Assembly (NCBI GenBank): GCA_965197395.1
Contig: CBDANB010000005.1
Span: 434,001-498,000, forward strand
Origin: CAZYFH01 sp965197395
GTDB lineage: Bacteria > Acidobacteriota > Vicinamibacteria > Vicinamibacterales > UBA8438
Direction of reading: 5' to 3'
Length of the DNA stretch: 64,000 bases
Shown: in pieces, positions 16,712 through 26,244 of the stretch
Numbering within the stretch: the first letter of the stretch is position 1
How the letters are laid out: every line of letters begins with the position of its first letter
Program-made: the position numbers and the translations under genes
Notes under the pieces: model-generated
Told to the model about the DNA's origin: nothing
Database searches by the model: none
The model's input: the letters and a program-made list of their open reading frames with translations, nothing else

Positions 16712-18694
16712 TCACTCCGGCAGGGCGAACGCCCAGAAGCCGAGGCTCGACGCGATGGCGACGTACTGGCGGCCGCCGACCATGTACGTCATCGGTGACG
16801 CCTTCCAGTCCTGGTTGGCCTGAAAGTGCCACAACGGCTCGCCGCTCTGCGCGTCGAGCGCCGCGAACGCGCCGCTGTCTTCTCCGAAGAACACCAGGTC
16901 ACCGTCCGTCGAGAGCACGCCCGAGTACGTCTGCGCTTTCCCTATCTGTGCGTAGCTCCACACCGTGCGTCCCGTCTGAATGTCGATCGCGCGGATGAAC
17001 TTCTGGTTCGGGGATCCGTCAGCCAGGCGGACCGTGCCGCCCAGCCAGCTCCGGCCGCGCTGCCAGTCACGGTCGTTCTTCGTGTAGGTCATGCACGACT
17101 CGTGCGCGAGCAGGTAGAAGAGCTCCGTTCCGGGGTGATAGCTCGTCGCCCACCAATTGGTCGCGCCGCGAATGGCAGGGCAGACGTCGGTCCCTTCCTC
17201 GGTCGGGTCCGACCCCGGCAGCACGATCGGTCGCCCCGAGTCGTCGAGACCGTCGGCCCAGGTCTGCCGGACGAACGGCTCGCCGAGCAGGAACCGCCCG
17301 TTCGTCCGATCCAGCACGTAGAAGAAGCCGTTGCGATTCCCTTGGACGAGCAGCTTGCGCGGACGCCCGCGAAACTCCGCGTCGACAAGCAGTAGCGGTT
17401 CTTGCGCATCCCAGTCGTGCGTGTCGTGCGGCGTGAACTGGAAGTGCCAGATGAGCTCCCCGGTCTGCGGTCTGAGCGCCACCACCGAGTTGGTGTACAG
17501 GTTGTCCCCCGGCCGCCGGTCGCCGTTCAGGTCCGGGCAGGGGTTGCCGGTGGGCCAATAGAGGAGATCCAGGTCGGCGTCGTAGCTGCCGGTCAGCCAC
17601 GTCGCGCCACAGCCGCGCCGGAGCACATCCGGGGCACCCCACGTCTCCGAACCCGGCTCTCCCGGCGCCGGTATCGTCCAGAAACGCCACGCGCGCTCCC
17701 CGGTGCCGGCGTCGTAGGCGTCCAGGAACCCGCGGAGTCCGGTGTCTCCGGCGCTGATGCCGGCGATGACGAGATCGTCGACGACCAGCGGGGCCGCGAC
17801 CGCGCCGTAGTGGTCGCGGAAATCGGCCATCTCGGCGTCCCACGCCAGATCACCGGTGAAGCGGTCGAGAGCAATCACATGAGCGTGGTCGGTCACGGTG
17901 AACAGCAACTCGTCACGCACCGCGACACCGCGGTTGAGGCCGATGGCCGGGTCGCCGACGAGGCCCTCGGTCCGCGGCTGCGCGTAGCGCCAGATCTCGC
18001 GGCCCGTGGTGGCGTCGAGCGCGTACACCTGGTTCGGTGCCGTGACATACATGACGCCCGCGATCACGACCGGCGTGCCCTCGATCATCGGCATGTCCGC
18101 TATGGGAAAGAACCATTCGACTGTCAGCTGCCCGACGGTGACCCGGTTGATCTGATCGAGCGTACTGTGACGATTGCCAGTGTCGCTGCCGTGATAGGAG
18201 GGCCAGTCGACGAACGGTGTGATGGCGGGCTCGCGATAGGCGTCGCCGTCACGACGCAGGAGGTGGAGGCTGCCGTCGGCCGTTCGGAGCTGAGCGTCGA
18301 ATCCGCTGTCGTTGAGGACGGTCCCGCTCAACGAGCGCCCGTCGGCGAGACGGAGGGACCCGTTCCGCGGTTCCGGCGCACGCGGATCGCGCGCAGCGGG
18401 CGCCGCCGCGGCGGCCAGTGCCTTGAGATAGGTGATGAGCGCGCGGAGCTCGTCCGCCGGCATCGCGACCGCCGGCATCCCCTTCGAGGAGACACCCTCG
18501 GTGATGATCGTCGCGAGCCGTTCGGGCGCGGTCCCGTCCAGCGTCGCCAGAATCGAGCGGGCGCGATCGGTGCCGGCCGCGTCACCACCGTGGCACAACG
18601 CGCAGCGAGACTGATACGAATCCTCGCCCTGGGCGGCAGCCAGCGCAGGCCACACACAGAGCAGGAAGAGAGCCACGAGCGAGCGGGTTCTCAT
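16712..18694 (-). CDS. PQQ-dependent dehydrogenase with N-terminal cytochrome c domain
   Basis: A 660-residue periplasmic quinohaemoprotein. The ATG at 18694 is chosen for the signal peptide (RSLVALFLLCVWPALAAA). A class I cytochrome c domain follows (CALCH, Cys31-Cys34-His35, with a distal Met in KGMPAVAMP), then the eight-bladed PQQ propeller with PTGNPCPDLNGDRRPG and catalytic region FTPHDTHDWDAQEP. The Asp427-Trp-Asp429 pair is the lanthanide-type arrangement. Terminal blade: GDLVFFGEDSGAFAALDA. The haem is N-terminal, unlike typical type II alcohol dehydrogenases where it is C-terminal. Two bases separate it from the stop of the upstream beta-lactamase pseudogene. Confidence 0.92.
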   Translation of the reverse strand: MRTRSLVALFLLCVWPALAAAQGEDSYQSRCALCHGGDAAGTDRARSILATLDGTAPERLATIITEGVSSKGMPAVAMPADELRALITYLKALAAAAAPAARDPRAPEPRNGSLRLADGRSLSGTVLNDSGFDAQLRTADGSLHLLRRDGDAYREPAITPFVDWPSYHGSDTGNRHSTLDQINRVTVGQLTVEWFFPIADMPMIEGTPVVIAGVMYVTAPNQVYALDATTGREIWRYAQPRTEGLVGDPAIGLNRGVAVRDELLFTVTDHAHVIALDRFTGDLAWDAEMADFRDHYGAVAAPLVVDDLVIAGISAGDTGLRGFLDAYDAGTGERAWRFWTIPAPGEPGSETWGAPDVLRRGCGATWLTGSYDADLDLLYWPTGNPCPDLNGDRRPGDNLYTNSVVALRPQTGELIWHFQFTPHDTHDWDAQEPLLLVDAEFRGRPRKLLVQGNRNGFFYVLDRTNGRFLLGEPFVRQTWADGLDDSGRPIVLPGSDPTEEGTDVCPAIRGATNWWATSYHPGTELFYLLAHESCMTYTKNDRDWQRGRSWLGGTVRLADGSPNQKFIRAIDIQTGRTVWSYAQIGKAQTYSGVLSTDGDLVFFGEDSGAFAALDAQSGEPLWHFQANQDWKASPMTYMVGGRQYVAIASSLGFWAFALPE

Positions 18695-18696
18695 CG

Positions 18697-19552
18697 CTAA
18701 TCGGGCAGTGGTGTCGTGAGCCTGACGAATCGTAGATTGCGCACCCGTCCGCCTGAGGCGCGAAAGCCGACGACGTTCGCCTCGGGGTTCCGCTCGAAGC
18801 GCAGAGTGGAGAGAAACCACTCGTCGGAGGCAAACTCGTCGGGGACGACGGGCGTCAATGCAATCACGCCGTGGCGCACGTGCCGGGCTGTCAGCGCGTC
18901 TCCCGCGACTTCGAGCCGGTAGAGCGCCTCCACCTCCGGGCTGTAGTACGTTCCCGCCAATTCGCCTAGCTCGTCCTGGGACGGCGTGAAGTCGTCCGCA
19001 CGAGTTCCGGATCCAATGACCGCGCCGTCAGGCTCCTCGATCTCGTCCTCCGCTGCTGCCAGGAGGTCCTCGAGCACGGCGTCGGCCACGCGCAGTGCTC
19101 GTCTCCCTGGATTCCCGCCCGCGTGGTTCATCAGCACGACGACCCCGGTGTCGGCTTCCGGGAACCAGACGACCTGGCTCCGAAAGCCGGCGTCGCCGCC
19201 GCTATGCCCGATCGTCGTCAGCCCCCGGTACTCGCCAATGGCGAGACCCTGCGCGTAGTCGATCGTCTCGCCCCCGTTCAGGGTGCCCCTGGTCCGCATC
19301 AGGGCCATCACTTCCGGTCCCCCGACCGTCTCGTGCCGCCGAGTAGAGCAGTTCGCCATCCCGAATCACTGCGACCGTCCCGCCGGGGGAGTCGCCGGTC
19401 GCAACGTCCGAGAAGATCCTGTCGATCAGCGCGCCAAGCCCGTCCCCCGGCGCGCGCACGGGCGGCACACAGGCGGACGACAGGGAGCCAGAGCGGCGAC
19501 CGTAGAAACCTGCTGCTTCAGCGTTATTATCACGGTCTCCATTGTAACTCAT
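18697..19552 (-). pseudogene. Beta-lactamase-family serine hydrolase with internal deletion
   Basis: The 5' part (from about 19552) encodes GALIDRIFSDVATGDSPGG and TVAVIRDGELLYS, the start of a class C beta-lactamase/penicillin-binding-like hydrolase. Near 19345 the sequence jumps frame to TRRHETVGGPEVMALM and continues through YAQGLAIGEYRGLTTIGHSG (the His-Ser-Gly-Gly equivalent of the KTG box), VVWFPEADTGVVVLMNHAG and a C-terminal lipocalin-like domain. The Ser-x-x-Lys nucleophile and Tyr-x-Asn segments, normally about 150 residues, are absent. The catalytic machinery is therefore deleted. Confidence 0.72.
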
Positions 19553-19630
19553 TGATCAGCATGGGGTTACGGAGCAGATCCTCTTGACTTGCGAGGCCGA
19601 TGCCAATAGTCTATTGCTGGTCGAAAGTCT

Positions 19631-22018
19631 ATGACAGACGCGATACGGCGGGCGCCGCGCGCCGCCGTTCTTGCCGTCGGTTTGGCGTTGACTGCGCAGC
19701 TCTGCCTGCCGGGGGTCACCTCCGCACAGGCTACCGCTTCCTCGTCCGCGTCGAGTCACCGCGCGGTGCTCGATCGCTACTGCGTCACCTGTCACAACGA
19801 ACGGCTCGAGACCGCTGGTCTCTCCCTCGACGCCATCGATGTCGCCAGCGTGTCCGACGAGGCCGAGGTGTGGGAAAAGGTCGTGCGCAAGCTGCGCACG
19901 GGCGTCATGCCGCCGTCCACCCGTTCGCAGCCGTCCGCTGACGATCGTGGTGGCTTGATCTCCTGGTTGGAGTCCTCGCTTGACGACGCGGCCGCCGCGC
20001 AGCCGAATCCGGGCCGCACGGAGACACTGCGACGACTCAATCGCACCGAGTACCGGAACGCTGTGAGAGACCTCCTGGCGCTCGACGTCGATGTCGCCGT
20101 GCTGCTACCCGCCGACGAGAGCGGCCACGGCTTCGACAACGTGACCGTCGGCGACCTGTCGCCGCTGCTGCTGGACCGGTACATCTCGGCGGCGCAGAAG
20201 ATCAGCCGGTTGGCGATCGGCAGCACGCAGACATCACTGCAGAGCGACGTCATCCGCGTGCCGCCCGACACCACGCAGGAAGCGCACGTGCCGGGCCTTC
20301 CGATTGGCACGCGTGGCGGCACGGTGGTGCCCTACACGTTTGTGCAGGACGGGAAATACGACATCCAGGTCCGGCTCGCGCGCAATCGGACCGGAAACAT
20401 CGGGGGCCTGAGGGACCCGGTACAGCACACGTTGCAAGTGCTCATCGACCGGGTGCCGGTCGGGACCTTCACGGTCGAGAAACCGGCCGAGGGTGACGAC
20501 GCGCTCGTGGACAAGAATCTCAAGATCCGTGTGCCGGTGGTCGCTGGCCCACACGAGGTCGGCATCACGTTCCTTCAGAACGCCGCATCGCTGCTCGAAA
20601 CCGAGCGGGAGCCGCTCCAGTCCCATTTCAACGAAACACGGCATCCGCGTCTGACGCCCGCCGTCTACCAGGTGTCCATCACGGGACCGTATGCCGCGAT
20701 GGGGGCCGACGACACGCCGAGCCGCCGTCGGCTGTTCACCTGCGTGCCCGCCGAGCCGACGGCAAAGGCCGAGGAGGCGTGCGCCCGTCAGATTCTGTCC
20801 AGCCTTATGCGTCGTGCGTATCGCCGGCCGGTCACCGGGGCGGATGTCGACGGGCCCATGGCCTTCTATCGAGACGGCCGCGCGGACGGCGATTTCGACG
20901 CCGGCATCGGGGCGGCCCTGAGCGCCGTCCTCATCAACCCGGAGTTCCTCTTCCGCGTGGAGTTGGACCCGGCGGATCTGAAGACCGGAGAGCCGTACCG
21001 CGTGAGCGACCTCGAGCTCGCCTCACGCCTCTCGTTCTTCCTCTGGAGCAGCCTGCCCGACGACGAGCTGCTCGATGCGGCCATTCGGGGTGACCTCGGC
21101 CGGCCGGATGAGCTCGAGCGACAGACCCGAAGAATGCTCGGCGATCCACGCTCCTCGAACTTCGCGAGCAACTTCGCCAGCCAGTGGCTCCGGCTCCGCA
21201 ACCTGGCGTCGGTGAGCCCGAACGGCCGGCTCTATCCAGACTTCGACGACAACCTGCGCCAGGCGTTTCGCGAGGAAACCGAGCGCTTCGTCGACAGCAT
21301 CGTGCGCGAAGACCGGAGCGTGATCGATCTGCTGAAGGCGGACTACACGTTTCTGAACGAGCGGTTGGCCAAGCACTACGGGATTCCCAACGTCTACGGC
21401 GGCCGCTTCCGGCGCGTGGCCCTTGGAGCGGACAGCAAGCGGGGCGGGTTGTTGCGACACGGTAGCCTCCTGGCTGTCACGTCGTATGCGACGCGAACAT
21501 CACCCGTGATTCGTGGGACGTGGGTGCTGGACAATATCGTCGGCGCACCGCCGCCGCCGCCGCCCGCGAACGTCCCGGCGCTCGAGGACACCCAGGTGTC
21601 GGCGGCCCTCCCGATGCGCGAGCGGATGGCCCAGCATCGCGCCAACCCGGTGTGCGCCAGCTGTCACCGGACCATCGACCCCGTCGGGTTCGCGCTGGAG
21701 AACTTCGATGCGTTGGGTCGCTGGCGCGAGCATGCGGGTGACAGCGGACCCATCGACGTCTCCGGGGCGTTGCCGGGTGTGGGCGAGGTGGACGGCGTGG
21801 CCGGCCTCGAAACAGCGTTGTTGAGCCGTCCGGAGCTCTTTGCCGGCCGGTTGACGGAGCGGCTGCTGACCTTCGCGCTCGGACGGGGCGTCGAGTACTA
21901 CGATGCGCCCGCCGTTCGGAAGATCCTCCGCGAGGCGGAGGCGGATCAGTATCGATTTTCCTCGCTCATCCTCGGCATCGTGCGGAGCGTACCGTTTCAG
22001 ATGAGGACCTCGACATGA
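19631..22018 (+). CDS. DUF1592 domain-containing cytochrome c protein
   Basis: A 795-residue exported protein with the domain chain PSCyt-type cytochrome c (CVTCH, about residues 55-59), DUF1587 (TLRRLNRTEYRNAVRDLLAL), DUF1595/1592 (ARQILSSLMRRAYRRPVT; DLELASRLSFFLWSSLPDD), DUF1588 (LLRHGSLLAVTSYATRTSPV with a second CASCH haem motif) and DUF1585 (LLTFALGRGVEYYD). The family is common in planctomycetes, acidobacteria and myxobacteria and its substrate is unknown; linkage to polysaccharide or alcohol oxidation is proposed from context. It overlaps the DUF1552 gene by 4 bp (ATGA), so the two are translationally coupled. Confidence 0.93.
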   Translation: MTDAIRRAPRAAVLAVGLALTAQLCLPGVTSAQATASSSASSHRAVLDRYCVTCHNERLETAGLSLDAIDVASVSDEAEVWEKVVRKLRTGVMPPSTRSQPSADDRGGLISWLESSLDDAAAAQPNPGRTETLRRLNRTEYRNAVRDLLALDVDVAVLLPADESGHGFDNVTVGDLSPLLLDRYISAAQKISRLAIGSTQTSLQSDVIRVPPDTTQEAHVPGLPIGTRGGTVVPYTFVQDGKYDIQVRLARNRTGNIGGLRDPVQHTLQVLIDRVPVGTFTVEKPAEGDDALVDKNLKIRVPVVAGPHEVGITFLQNAASLLETEREPLQSHFNETRHPRLTPAVYQVSITGPYAAMGADDTPSRRRLFTCVPAEPTAKAEEACARQILSSLMRRAYRRPVTGADVDGPMAFYRDGRADGDFDAGIGAALSAVLINPEFLFRVELDPADLKTGEPYRVSDLELASRLSFFLWSSLPDDELLDAAIRGDLGRPDELERQTRRMLGDPRSSNFASNFASQWLRLRNLASVSPNGRLYPDFDDNLRQAFREETERFVDSIVREDRSVIDLLKADYTFLNERLAKHYGIPNVYGGRFRRVALGADSKRGGLLRHGSLLAVTSYATRTSPVIRGTWVLDNIVGAPPPPPPANVPALEDTQVSAALPMRERMAQHRANPVCASCHRTIDPVGFALENFDALGRWREHAGDSGPIDVSGALPGVGEVDGVAGLETALLSRPELFAGRLTERLLTFALGRGVEYYDAPAVRKILREAEADQYRFSSLILGIVRSVPFQMRTST

Positions 22019-23358
22019 TCATCACGAAGAAAGCGTTGTCGCGGCGGACGTTCTTGCGGGGCGTGCAGGCCACCCTCGCGCTGCCGCTGCTGGACGCCAT
22101 GATTCCCGCCGCGACGGCACTCGCCAAGACACCGGCCGCGCCGGTGCGCCGGCTCGGCTACGTGTTCATCCCGATGGGGTGCGATCATGCCCGTTGGACC
22201 CCGCCCGATGCGGAGACGCTCGGCACGTTGACGCCGATCCTCAGCCCACTGGAACCGGTCAAGGAGCAGGTGACCGTCGTCACCAATCTCGAGCTGCAGA
22301 ATTCCTATCCGGGGACACACGACACGTCCAACTCCGGCTTCCTGAGCGCCGCCTTCGCGAAGCACACGGAGAGCTCGGACTATGCCCTGGGCACGACCGC
22401 GGATCAGCTTGCCGCGAAGCAGATCGGCCAGGAGACCCAGTTGCCGTCGCTCGAGCTCTCGATGGACCTGAACCCGCTCGCCGGGGTGTGCAACAACGGT
22501 TACGCCTGCGTGTATCAGAACAGCCTGTCGTGGTCGTCGCCGACGACGCCGCTGCCGTCCGAGGCGCATCCGCGTCTCGTCTTCGAGCGGCTCTTTGGCG
22601 AGGGCGGAACCCCCGCGGAGCGACGCGCGGCGCTTGGGAGTCGAGCCAGCCTGCTCGATTCGTTCGGCGAGGACATCGCGCGACTCAAGGGAACCGTGGG
22701 GACGACCGACCGCGACCGCGTCGACCAGTATCTCGACAGCATCCGTGAGATCGAACGGCAGATTCAGCGCGCGGAAGCCGGCGTGGCGGACAATCCGCTG
22801 TCGGATCTCGACCGTCCGGTCGGCGTTCCCGCGGCGTTTGCCGACCACGCCAAGCTGATGTTCGACCTGCAGGTGCTGGCGTTTCAAGGGGACATCACGC
22901 GGGTGGTCACATTCCAGCTGACACGCGAGCTGAGCAATCGAACCTACCCGGAGATCGGGGTGCCCGATCCGCATCATCCGACAAGCCACCACGGCAATGA
23001 CCCGCAAAAGCTGGCGAAGATCGCCAGGATCAACACGTTCCACCTGTCGCTGTTCGCCGAGTTCCTGGAGAAGCTGAAAGCCACGCCGGACGGCGACGGC
23101 TCGCTACTCGACCACTCGGTGTATCTGTATGGCAGCGGGATGGGCAATCCCAGTCTCCACGACCATGTGAACCTGCCGATCGTGGTCGCGGGTGGCGCGT
23201 CGACCGGCATGAAGGGTGGGCGGCACATCAAATACGAGAACGGCACGCCGCTGGCCAATCTCCACCTCACGCTGCTCGACCGCGTGGGCGTGCGGCTGGA
23301 TGCGTTCGGCGATAGCGACGGCACCGTCGACAACCTCTTCGATCCGGTGGCCGTGTGA
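22015..23358 (+). CDS. DUF1552 domain-containing Tat-exported protein
   Basis: A 447-residue protein with a twin-arginine signal (LSRRTFLRGVQATLALPLL). The mature part matches the DUF1552 family throughout: GYVFIPMGCDHARWTP, GTHDTSNSGFLS, SLELSMDLNP, a DRVDQYLDSIREIERQI helix, and SVYLYGSGMGNPSLHDHVNLP near the end. DUF1552 is related in fold to sulfatase/DUF1501-like proteins and is almost always the partner of a DUF1592 gene, as here. Start codon overlaps the previous stop. Enzymatic function is not established. An ankyrin-repeat gene follows 17 bp downstream. Confidence 0.93.
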   Translation: MIITKKALSRRTFLRGVQATLALPLLDAMIPAATALAKTPAAPVRRLGYVFIPMGCDHARWTPPDAETLGTLTPILSPLEPVKEQVTVVTNLELQNSYPGTHDTSNSGFLSAAFAKHTESSDYALGTTADQLAAKQIGQETQLPSLELSMDLNPLAGVCNNGYACVYQNSLSWSSPTTPLPSEAHPRLVFERLFGEGGTPAERRAALGSRASLLDSFGEDIARLKGTVGTTDRDRVDQYLDSIREIERQIQRAEAGVADNPLSDLDRPVGVPAAFADHAKLMFDLQVLAFQGDITRVVTFQLTRELSNRTYPEIGVPDPHHPTSHHGNDPQKLAKIARINTFHLSLFAEFLEKLKATPDGDGSLLDHSVYLYGSGMGNPSLHDHVNLPIVVAGGASTGMKGGRHIKYENGTPLANLHLTLLDRVGVRLDAFGDSDGTVDNLFDPVAV

Positions 23359-23375
23359 CGCGGGAGCGACGCAAT

Positions 23376-24932
23376 ATGGGCATGAGACGAATCGCGGGAC
23401 TTGCCATCTTGGTGGTCGGCCTCTCGGGTGTCGCCGGCGCGGCCGAAGAGTCGACGCTCGCGGACGCGGCCGAAATGGGCGACGGTGCGCTGGTTCGCGT
23501 GCTGATCGAGAACGGCGCGGACATCAACCTCACCCAGGTCGATGGCATGACGGCGCTCCACTGGTCGGTGTATCACGACGACGCCGAAACGGCGCGACTG
23601 CTCGTGCAGGCGGGGGCCGACGTCAACGCCAAGAATCGCTACGGGATCCCGCCGTTGTCGCTTGCCGCCACGAACGGCAACGCCGACGTCATCGCGCTGC
23701 TGCTCGACGCCGGTGCCGATGCGAACGTCTCCCTGCGCGGTGGGGAAACCGTCTTGATGACGGCGGCGCGTACGGGGAATCTCGGCGCCGTGAACGCGCT
23801 CCTGGCCAGTGGGGCCGACCTCGGTGCACGAGAGGGACGTGACCAGACCGCCCTCATGTGGGCCGCAGCCGAGGGACACACGGCGATTGTCGACGCCCTC
23901 ATCGCGGCCGGGGCTGACATCCACGCCACGCTGCGGTCCGGCTTCACACCGATGTTCTTCGCTGTACGCGGGGGGCACATTGACGTCGCACACACCTTTC
24001 TCGACGCCGGCGTCGACGTGAACGCGGTGCTCGAGCGTGTCAAGGATGGACCCGATGCGGCGGTCAACAACGCCAGCTACCGGCCGGTCGACGACGGGAT
24101 GAGCCCGCTGCTGATGGCGGTGCGCAACGGGCACTTCGAGCTCGCGCTTGCGCTGGTGAGGGCGGGGGCCGACCCCAACGACCAGCGGACCGGCTTCGCT
24201 CCGCTCCACACGATGAGCTGGGTCCGAAAGCCGGATGCGAGTGATCGCGGGGATCCGTCACCGATCGGGTCGGGCGACGTCGCGAGCCTGGAGTTCGTCA
24301 GGGCCCTCGTCGGGTCGGGTGCGGACGTGAACCTGCAGCTCGCAGAAGGAAAGCGCGCGCCGCACACAGCGTCGAGCCTGGAGAACGAAGGGGCCACGGC
24401 GTTTCTCATGGCCGCCGACCGGGCTGACGCGCCGTTGCTGCGCCTGCTCCTCGAATTGGGCGCCGATCCCTTCATCCCGAACGAGGAGCTTTCCACGCCG
24501 CTCATGGCGGCGGCCGGGCTCGGTACGACGGCACCGGAGGAAGAAGCCGGGACGGAGGCCGAGGCGGTGGTGGCGACGCAGATGCTGCTCGACCTTGGCG
24601 CCAACATCGACGCGATGGACGCCAACGGCGACACCGCCATGCACGGCGCGGCGTACGGGAGCTTCCCGCTGGTCGTGCAGTTGCTCGCGGATAACGGCGC
24701 CGACATCCGCATGTGGAAACAGAAGAACGAGTTGGGCCGGACGCCGCTGTTCATCGCCGAGGGTCATCGGGGCGGGCTGCCACGACAGTCGCGTCCGACG
24801 ATCGAGGCCATCACACCGCTCATGGTTGGGGCCGGTGTGCCAACGGATGGGCCGCGGCCCGAGTTCCGCGACCAGTACGAGACGAAGCCCGAGCCTCCCC
24901 CGGCGCCCGAGAAGAAGAGCGTCGTGCGCTGA
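23376..24932 (+). CDS. Exported ankyrin-repeat protein
   Basis: Protein of about 518 residues with a signal peptide (RRIAGLAILVVGLSGVAGAA) and at least ten ankyrin repeats of the standard form (NGADINLTQVDGMTALHWSV; AGADVNAKNRYGIPPLSLAA; GADANVSLRGGETVLMTAAR, and so on). A Pro/Lys-rich tail ends the protein. ATG 23376 is preferred because GGGAG precedes it and the signal peptide starts there; an in-frame GTG at 23355 overlapping the previous stop is the alternative. As third gene of the DUF1592-DUF1552 unit it probably acts as a periplasmic scaffold, which is inference from context. Confidence 0.9.
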   Translation: MGMRRIAGLAILVVGLSGVAGAAEESTLADAAEMGDGALVRVLIENGADINLTQVDGMTALHWSVYHDDAETARLLVQAGADVNAKNRYGIPPLSLAATNGNADVIALLLDAGADANVSLRGGETVLMTAARTGNLGAVNALLASGADLGAREGRDQTALMWAAAEGHTAIVDALIAAGADIHATLRSGFTPMFFAVRGGHIDVAHTFLDAGVDVNAVLERVKDGPDAAVNNASYRPVDDGMSPLLMAVRNGHFELALALVRAGADPNDQRTGFAPLHTMSWVRKPDASDRGDPSPIGSGDVASLEFVRALVGSGADVNLQLAEGKRAPHTASSLENEGATAFLMAADRADAPLLRLLLELGADPFIPNEELSTPLMAAAGLGTTAPEEEAGTEAEAVVATQMLLDLGANIDAMDANGDTAMHGAAYGSFPLVVQLLADNGADIRMWKQKNELGRTPLFIAEGHRGGLPRQSRPTIEAITPLMVGAGVPTDGPRPEFRDQYETKPEPPPAPEKKSVVR

Positions 24933-25088
24933 AGGCTGTACGGCCCGGCTGCAGCCGTGCCTCGCAGGACTGAAGTCCTGCGCTACGTACAACTGGCCGC
25001 ACCCGCGCTCGGCTTTTCGTTTGTCGTAGCGCAGGCCTTCAGGCCTGCGTGGCAAGGCTGAAAGCCTTGCACTGCGATCCGTAGCGCA
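24933..25088. repeat. Palindromic repeat cluster, family A
   Basis: Several units: CGGCTGCAGCCG, then CAGGACTGAAGTCCTGCGCTAC, here split as CAGGACTGAAGTCCTG plus CGCTAC (24967-24988), then GTAGCGCAGGCCTTCAGGCC (25026-25045) with TGCG, AAGGCTGAAAGCCTT and a final GTAGCGC. It occupies the convergent space between the ankyrin gene and the oxidoreductase and could act as a bidirectional terminator. Confidence 0.65.
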
Positions 25089-25120
25089 CGCTTCCGAACA
25101 CCGTGGCGGCACCTGACGCC

Positions 25121-26191
25121 CTACGCCGCCTCTTCCTTGAAACAGACGACGGTGTTCCCCCGCCCGCGGTTCTGCTCGAAGAGCTCGAAGGCCTCGAGGT
25201 AGTCGCCGAGCGGATAGATCCGGTCGGCCCGCGGTTGGATCGCGCCGCGCGCCAGAAAGTCGATGATCTCGGCCACGTTCCGCTGATGTCCGTCCGGGTT
25301 GGCCTTGGCCCAGCCCGCCCAGATGCTGCCGATGACGGCCGCTTGCTTGATGAGCAGCAGGCCGGGACGAATGGGCTTCTGCCCGGCGGTGAAGCCCACC
25401 AGGCAGATCCGGCCGAGCGGCCGGATCGACGACACGAGGGCCGATTCGAAGAGATCGCCCTGCACCATATCGATCACGGCGTCGACACCTTGCGGGTGTC
25501 CCAGCTCCGCTGCCGCCTGCTTGACGTCGTTCTTGAACCGCCGGTGGCTTTCCCGGTCACGCCCGTAGCAGAACACCCGGTCCGCACCGGCTGCGATGGG
25601 CGATGGCTTCTTCTCCTCGATGCTGACGCCGGCAATGACCTGCGCGCCCATCGCCTTGGCCAGCTCGATGGCCGCCATGCCGACGCCGCCCGACGCGCCG
25701 TCGACCAGGACGAGGTCGCCAGCGCCAATCTCGCCGAGAATCTTCAACGAATGATAGGCGGGGAAGAAGTTGCGCCCGAGGTTGGCGCACTTCGACAGGT
25801 GCATGCCGTCGGGCGCCTTCCAGACGGACGTCGCCGGCACCTTGGCGACCTCGGCAAGGCCCCCGTAGTCCATCTGGGCAATGACCCTGTCGCCGACCGC
25901 GACGTTCTCGACCCCCGCGCCCGCTTCCAGCACGGTGCCGGTCACGTCCATTCCAGGGACGTACGGCAGGCTCGGCTTGTGCTGATAGAGGCCCTGCGCT
26001 TGAAGCGCGTCGGGGTATTGCACCCCCGCATAGCAGGCGCTGACCAGGACGTGCCCGGCCTCGCACTCGGGTGCGGGGATCTCGTCCAGGGCCAGAACGT
26101 CGCGCAACGGATCGGGGGTCGGCACCGGTTTACCGTTGGCGTCCAGGCCGGCGAAGCGGTGGCAGCGGATAGCTTGCATGAGATCGCTCAT
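25121..26191 (-). CDS. Zinc-independent NADPH:quinone oxidoreductase-like MDR protein
   Basis: A 356-residue cytoplasmic medium-chain dehydrogenase/reductase. It has the GroES-like N-domain with PYVPGMDVTGTVLEAGAGVE and GDRVIAQMDYGGLAEVA. The Rossmann domain has LVDGASGGVGMAAIELAKAM, the Gly-x-x-Gly-x-x-Ala NADPH motif. The catalytic zinc ligands of alcohol dehydrogenases are missing, as in the QOR/crotonyl reductase branch. An insertion (CYGRDRESHRRF) is seen around residue 210. Monocistronic by spacing: the ABC exporter genes are upstream on the same strand but start beyond 26245. Confidence 0.9.
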   Translation of the reverse strand: MSDLMQAIRCHRFAGLDANGKPVPTPDPLRDVLALDEIPAPECEAGHVLVSACYAGVQYPDALQAQGLYQHKPSLPYVPGMDVTGTVLEAGAGVENVAVGDRVIAQMDYGGLAEVAKVPATSVWKAPDGMHLSKCANLGRNFFPAYHSLKILGEIGAGDLVLVDGASGGVGMAAIELAKAMGAQVIAGVSIEEKKPSPIAAGADRVFCYGRDRESHRRFKNDVKQAAAELGHPQGVDAVIDMVQGDLFESALVSSIRPLGRICLVGFTAGQKPIRPGLLLIKQAAVIGSIWAGWAKANPDGHQRNVAEIIDFLARGAIQPRADRIYPLGDYLEAFELFEQNRGRGNTVVCFKEEAA

Positions 26192-26244
26192 CGTGACTCC
26201 AGAGAACGGGAGGAGACGGCCGGAGAATCAGAGGATTATAGCGG

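Noticed and set aside
24933..25088. Calling the family A hairpins Rho-independent terminators
   Set aside because: They lack a following U-run and recur inside genes and operon gaps, so a repeat family explains them better, although a terminator role in this convergent gap remains possible.
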